Shown one piece after another: positions 60,346 to 64,000 of a stretch of DNA of 64,000 nt. The DNA is taken from assembly GCA_963805605.1 (NCBI GenBank), contig CAWDUX010000001.1, positions 944,123 to 1,008,122 on the forward strand. The letters are read 5' to 3'. The stretch comes from Actinocatenispora sp963805605 (GTDB lineage: Bacteria; Actinomycetota; Actinomycetes; Mycobacteriales; Micromonosporaceae). The translations under genes and the position numbers were made by a program. Every line of letters starts with the position of its first letter. Position 1 is the first letter of the stretch. The notes under the pieces were generated by a model. The model was not told the DNA's origin, did not search any database, and was given only the letters and a program-made list of their open reading frames with translations.

Positions 60346-61790
60346 ATGTCCAGATGGTGGGAGACAGTCGAGACCGAGCGCACCCTCGCCGAGAAGGTCT
60401 GGGACGCGCACGTCGTACGGTCCGCCGAGGGCGAGCCGGACCTGCTCTACATCGACCTGCACCTGCTGCACGAGGTGACCAGCCCGCAGGCGTTCGACGG
60501 CCTGCGGCTGGCCGGGCGGCGGGTGCGCCGCACCGACCTCACCCTCGCGACCGAGGACCACAACACCCCGACCGACCGACTTCAACCTGCGTGGCGACCA
60601 TCGCCGACCCGGTGTCGCGCACCCAGATCGAGACGCTGCGCACGCAACTGCGCCGAGTTCGGCGTGCGGCTGCACCCGCTCGGCGACGCCGAACAGGGCA
60701 TCGTGCACGTCATCGGCCCGCAGCTGGGCGTCACCCAGCCGGGCATGACGATCGTCTGCGGCGACTCGCACACCGCCACCCACGGCGCCTTCGGCGCGCT
60801 CGCGTTCGGCATCGGCACCAGCGAGGTCGAGCACGTGCTGCGCCACCCAGACGCTGCCGCAGAGCCGGCCGAAGACCATGGCGGTCAACGTCACCGGCCA
60901 GCTGCGACCCGGGCGTCACCGCCAAGGATCTGGTCCTCGCGCTGATCAGCCCAGGTCGGTACCGGCGGCGGCCGCGGCCACATCGTGGAGTACCGCGGCG
61001 AGGCGATCCGGGGGCTCTCCATGGAGGGCCGGATGACCATCTGCAACATGTCCATCGAGTGGGGCGCCAGGGCCGGCATGATCGCGCCGGACGAGACCAC
61101 CTTCGCCTACCTCAAGGGCCGGCCGAACGCGCCGCAGGGCGCCGACTGGGACGCCGCGCTGGAATACTGGCGGACGCTGCTCACCGACGACGACGCGCAG
61201 TTCGACACCGAGATCACCCTCGACGCCGGCACGCGTCGACCCGTTCGTCACCTGGGGCACCAACCCCGGTCAGGGCGCGCCGCTGTCGGCGCTCGGTGCC
61301 CGACCCGGACGAGTTCGTCGACGATCCGGTGGAACAGGCCGGCGCGCGCCGGGCGCTGGAGTACATGGACCTGACCGCCGGGCACCCCGCTGCGCGACAT
61401 CGCCGTCGACGTGGTCTTCGTCGGCTCCTGCACCAACGGCCGGCTGGAGGACCTGCGGGCCGCCGCCGAGGTGCTCGCGCGGTCACCAGGTCGCCGACGG
61501 CGTACGGATGCTGGTCGTGCCAGGCTCGGCCGCGGTCCGCGAGGCGGCCGAGGCCGAAGGGCTGGACAAGGTCTTCACCGACGCCGGCGCCGAGTGGCGG
61601 TTCGCCGGCTGCTCGATGTGCCTGGGCATGAACCCCGACACGCTCGAAGCCGGGCCAGCGCTCGGCCTCCACGTCCAACCGCAACTTCGAGGGCCGGCAG
61701 GGCCGGGGCGGCCGTACCCACCTGGTCTCGCCGCCGGTCGCCGCCGCCACCGCCGTCGTCGGCCGCCTCGCCGCCCCCGCCGACCTGTAG
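60346..61790 (+). pseudogene. leuC: 3-isopropylmalate dehydratase large subunit, about eleven frameshifts
   Basis: Reading across frames recovers a complete LeuC from TLAEKVWDAHVVRSAEGEPDL to the TAG at 61788-61790. All landmarks are present: IVCGDSHTATHGAFGALAFG, TICNMSIEWGARAGMIAPDE, FVGSCTNGR and the cluster Cys pair in AGCSMCLGMN. Extra single bases are needed near 60574, 60590, 60648, 60841, 60912, 60948, 61232, 61290, 61381, 61480 and 61652. The start at 60346 is uncertain. With LeuD it isomerises isopropylmalate. Confidence 0.88.
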
Positions 61791-61805
61791 GAGGGATCCG
61801 AGTAG

Positions 61806-62408
61806 ATGGAGAAGTTCACCGTCCACACCGGCACCGGACTGCCGCTGCGCCGATCCAACGTGGACACCGACCAGATCATCCCGGCCGTGTACCTGAAGCG
61901 GGTGACCCGTACCGGCTTCGCCGACGGGCTGTTCAACGCCTGGCGGGCCGACCCGGCGTTCGTCCTCAACGACCCGGCGTACTCCGGCGCGACGATCCTG
62001 ATCGCCGGCCCCGAGTTCGGTACCGGATCCTCCCGCGAGCACGCCGTCTGGGCGCTGCGGGACTACGGGTTCCGCGGCGGTCGTCGCGCCGCGGTTCGGC
62101 GACATCTTCCGGGGCAACGCGCTCAAGGGCGGGCTGCTGCCGGTGCAGCTGCCGCAGTCGAAGCCGTCGAGGAGCTCTGGGAACTGGTGGAGCGCGAGCC
62201 CGGCACCGAGATCACCGTCGACCTGGTCGAGCGTCAGGTACGCGCCGGCGACGCCGGTCCTGGGACGTTCCCGATCGACGACTTCAGCCGGTGGCGGCTG
62301 CTGGAGGGCCTCGACGACATCGGACTGACCCTGCGCCACGACGCCGACATCGCCGCGTACGAGGCCCGACGGCCCTCGTTCACGCCCCGCCTGGACGCGC
62401 CGGTGTGA
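61806..62408 (+). CDS. leuD: 3-isopropylmalate dehydratase small subunit, internal out-of-frame stretch
   Basis: 200 codons are open from ATG 61806 to TGA 62406-62408. The N-terminus (MEKFTVHTGTGLPLRRSNVDTDQIIPAVYLKR, then FGTGSSREHAVWALRDYGFR) and the C-terminus (VEELWELVEREPGTEITVDLVE onward) are good LeuD. Between about 62076 and 62160 the called frame turns Arg/Ala-rich, while another frame gives the expected AVVAPRFGDIFRGNALKGGLLP. So a +1 near 62076 and a compensating change near 62160 leave the frame open but the protein wrong. It lies 15 bp after leuC. Confidence 0.88.
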   Translation: MEKFTVHTGTGLPLRRSNVDTDQIIPAVYLKRVTRTGFADGLFNAWRADPAFVLNDPAYSGATILIAGPEFGTGSSREHAVWALRDYGFRGGRRAAVRRHLPGQRAQGRAAAGAAAAVEAVEELWELVEREPGTEITVDLVERQVRAGDAGPGTFPIDDFSRWRLLEGLDDIGLTLRHDADIAAYEARRPSFTPRLDAPV

Positions 62409-62465
62409 GGGCTGGTCCGGTGTGAGGACTGGGCCGGCCGGGGCGCGATCCGTCGCGACCGCCGG

Positions 62466-62765
62466 TCACTCCCCGGTGAGCCTCCGTAGCCGGTCCTCCT
62501 GCATGTCGATGAGGTCATCGCCGGTGCGCCGGTGCCAGGTACCGTCCGACGCCAGGTCGAAACCGGCGGTACGGTCCGCCGCCGAGGTGTCCAGTACCTC
62601 CGCCAGTTCGGCGCGAACCTCCGGGTCGGTCACCTGCACCAGGGCCTCCACCCGACGGTCCAGGTTGCGGTGCATCAGGTCGGCCGAACCGACCCAGAAC
62701 TCGTCCGTGCCATCGCCGATGAACCGGAACACCCGGGAATGCTCCAGGAAACGGCCCAGGATCGA
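62466..62765 (-). pseudogene. ppk: Polyphosphate kinase, C-terminal fragment cut at the junction
   Basis: The last 100 or so codons of a PPK1: SILGRFLEHSRVFRFIGDG, EFWVGSADLMHRNLDRRVEALVQV, then the C-terminal tail to the stop at 62466-62468. Homology ends at about 62765, mid-domain, where unrelated transposase sequence begins. ppk converging on leuD is the position expected from mycobacterial gene order, although hupB and mutT normally lie between. Confidence 0.88.
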
Positions 62766-63969
62766 GCACGCCGGACAGTTTCCCGTTCCGGCGGTCGAGC
62801 AACGCACCCGGCCCTGCGCTTGCGGTCACCTGGCGCACTACCAGGAGCTTCGTTCGAAACCCGTCTTTACGGTCGTCGGCCCCGTGCAAGTTTCCCGTCC
62901 CTATTACCTGTGCCCGCACTGTCACACCGGACAGTTCCCGGCCGACGTCGAACTGGATATCGAAGGGACGGAACTCTCCCCGGGAGTGCGACGCATGGAG
63001 GCGATGGTGGGCCAGGAGGCGCCCTTTGACCACGGACGCCAGCAGATGAAACTACTCGCCGATGTGCAGGTCACCACCAAATCGGTGGAGCGGACCGCCG
63101 AAGCCATCGGAGAGGATATCGCCGCCCGCGAGCAACAGGAGATTCAGCGGGCCGTGCAACTGGATCTGCCGATCGTGTTAGCGCCAGCGGTCCCCATTCT
63201 GTATGTACAAATGGATGGGACCGGAATCCCAGTGGTGCCCAAAGAGACGGTGGGACGGCAAGGGAAAACTGAAGGGCAGCCGTCCCATACCCGGGAAGTG
63301 AAGCTGGGATGCGTTTTTACCGAGACCACCTGGGACCCCGACGGCTTCCCCATCCGCGACCCCGGCTCCACCACCTACACCGGCGCCATCGAGACCGCCG
63401 AAGAGTTTGGCAAGCGAATCTACCTCGAGGCCTGGAACCGCGGTTCCAGCCGCGCCGAAAAACTGGTGGTCATGGGCGATGGTGCCGAATGGATCTGGAA
63501 TCTGGCGGTCGAGCAGTTTCCCGGCGGGGTGCAGATTGTCGACCTGTACCACGCCCGTCAGCACCTCTGGGACTTGGTCCGCAGGCTGTATCCCAATGAG
63601 GAGGTGGCACAGAAGGCTTGGATGAAGGTCCACCAGCGACGCCTCCTCGACAAGGGCAAAATTGAAAAGCTGGTGGGGGCACTCCGTTCGATCGTCTCCA
63701 CCATCCCCGAAGTCGTCGAGAGACTCCGCATCGAAGCCGATTACTTCGAGAGAAATGCCGAACGTATGCGCTATCCCCAGTTTCGCCGCCAGCATCTGTT
63801 CGTCGGCTCGGGCGTGATCGAAGCCGGCTGCAGGACCGTCATCGGTTCCCGCCTCAAACAGTCCGGCATGTTCTGGACCGTTCGCGGAGCCAACGCCATC
63901 ATTGCCCTACGATGTTGCCACCTCAACGGCCGGTTTGAGGATTACTGGGAGTCGCGCCGGGCCGCATGA
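62766..63969 (+). mobile_element. ISKra4-family transposase, N-terminus missing
   Basis: About 400 codons of a DDE transposase of the ISKra4 group. A Cys zinc motif (CACGHLAHYQ ... YYLCPHCHTGQFP), MVGQEAPFDHGRQQMKLLADV, first Asp in VQMDGTGIPVV, second in VMGDGAEWIWN, Glu in GSGVIEAGCRTVIGSRLKQSGMFW; stop at 63967-63969. The normal first 60-70 residues are absent: the frame runs backward into antisense ppk. Base composition is clearly lower in GC than the rest of the window. No inverted repeat or target duplication is seen at the junction; the right end of the element is beyond or at the window edge. Confidence 0.85.
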
Positions 63970-64000
63970 CCTCCACTTCTATGTCGTGCACCCCCGGTGC

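Noticed and set aside
60305..60367. Exact NdgR operator assignment
   Set aside because: Only a loose interrupted inverted repeat (TCCCAC/GTGGGA) is present, and the region borders error-prone sequence.

Overview
The window is high-GC (about 70%) actinobacterial DNA, most like the family Micromonosporaceae. Supporting signs are a strong G/C bias at third codon positions, frequent GTG and TTG starts, an XRE/DUF397 pair, and a gene order that follows the conserved actinobacterial block known from Mycobacterium tuberculosis (about Rv3032 to Rv2984) and Streptomyces. The block runs methyltransferase/GT4, etfBA, iscS, mnmA, metE-like, ligA, gatCAB, PQQ lipoprotein, CFP6-type PH protein, ilvBNC, leuB, ilvE, cimA, gltX, ndgR, leuCD, ppk.

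Layout. 0-12.2 kb holds a truncated PatB-type lyase, a leftward GT4/DUF885/methyltransferase group, etfBA, bioY with a nucleotidyltransferase, iscS-mnmA and an MFS exporter. 12.2-19.8 kb is an accessory island set into the conserved order. It carries an orphan protein, a scar of gene remnants, a leftward cluster of two VOC proteins, an alpha/beta hydrolase, a 27-residue Tyr-rich peptide and a cytochrome P450, then unknown proteins and XRE, DUF397 and Uma2 genes. 19.8-39.7 kb holds an aldehyde dehydrogenase, metE-like, ligA, gatCAB, two GGDEF-EAL proteins, a phosphoesterase, a PQQ-type lipoprotein, a LuxR-type regulator and a BNR/MoaD pair. 39.8-53 kb is a branched-chain amino-acid region (ilvD, ilvBNC, leuB, ilvE, cimA). 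53-57 kb holds gltX and tRNA-Gln, tRNA-Glu, tRNA-Glu. 57-62.4 kb holds a membrane protein, a secreted tandem protease, and ndgR-leuC-leuD. The window ends in a ppk fragment joined abruptly to an ISKra4-type transposase of different base composition.

The most interesting find is the small gene at 14864-14947 (minus strand). It has a clear ribosome binding site and its own promoter-like element. It encodes a basic 27-residue peptide ending RGYYPYTIYG, followed by a 12-bp perfect hairpin and then a P450 whose I-helix lacks the usual acid-alcohol pair. This is the layout of P450-crosslinked RiPPs (cittilins, biarylitides, atropopeptides), and I propose it as a candidate new member.

Two short leader peptides with terminator hairpins look like branched-chain amino-acid attenuators. 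MQPTRRLLVVLT lies before ilvB, and MTRTFRGLIIGT lies before cimA, the isoleucine-route enzyme. GltX, GatCAB, tRNA-Gln and tRNA-Glu together form the indirect Gln-tRNA(Gln) route.

Caution: between about 59.99 and 62.16 kb the coding frames of ndgR, leuC and leuD are broken by about fifteen single-base indels, nearly all insertions. With the foreign sequence starting at about 62.77 kb, this suggests poor sequence quality or a mis-joined contig end rather than real gene decay.
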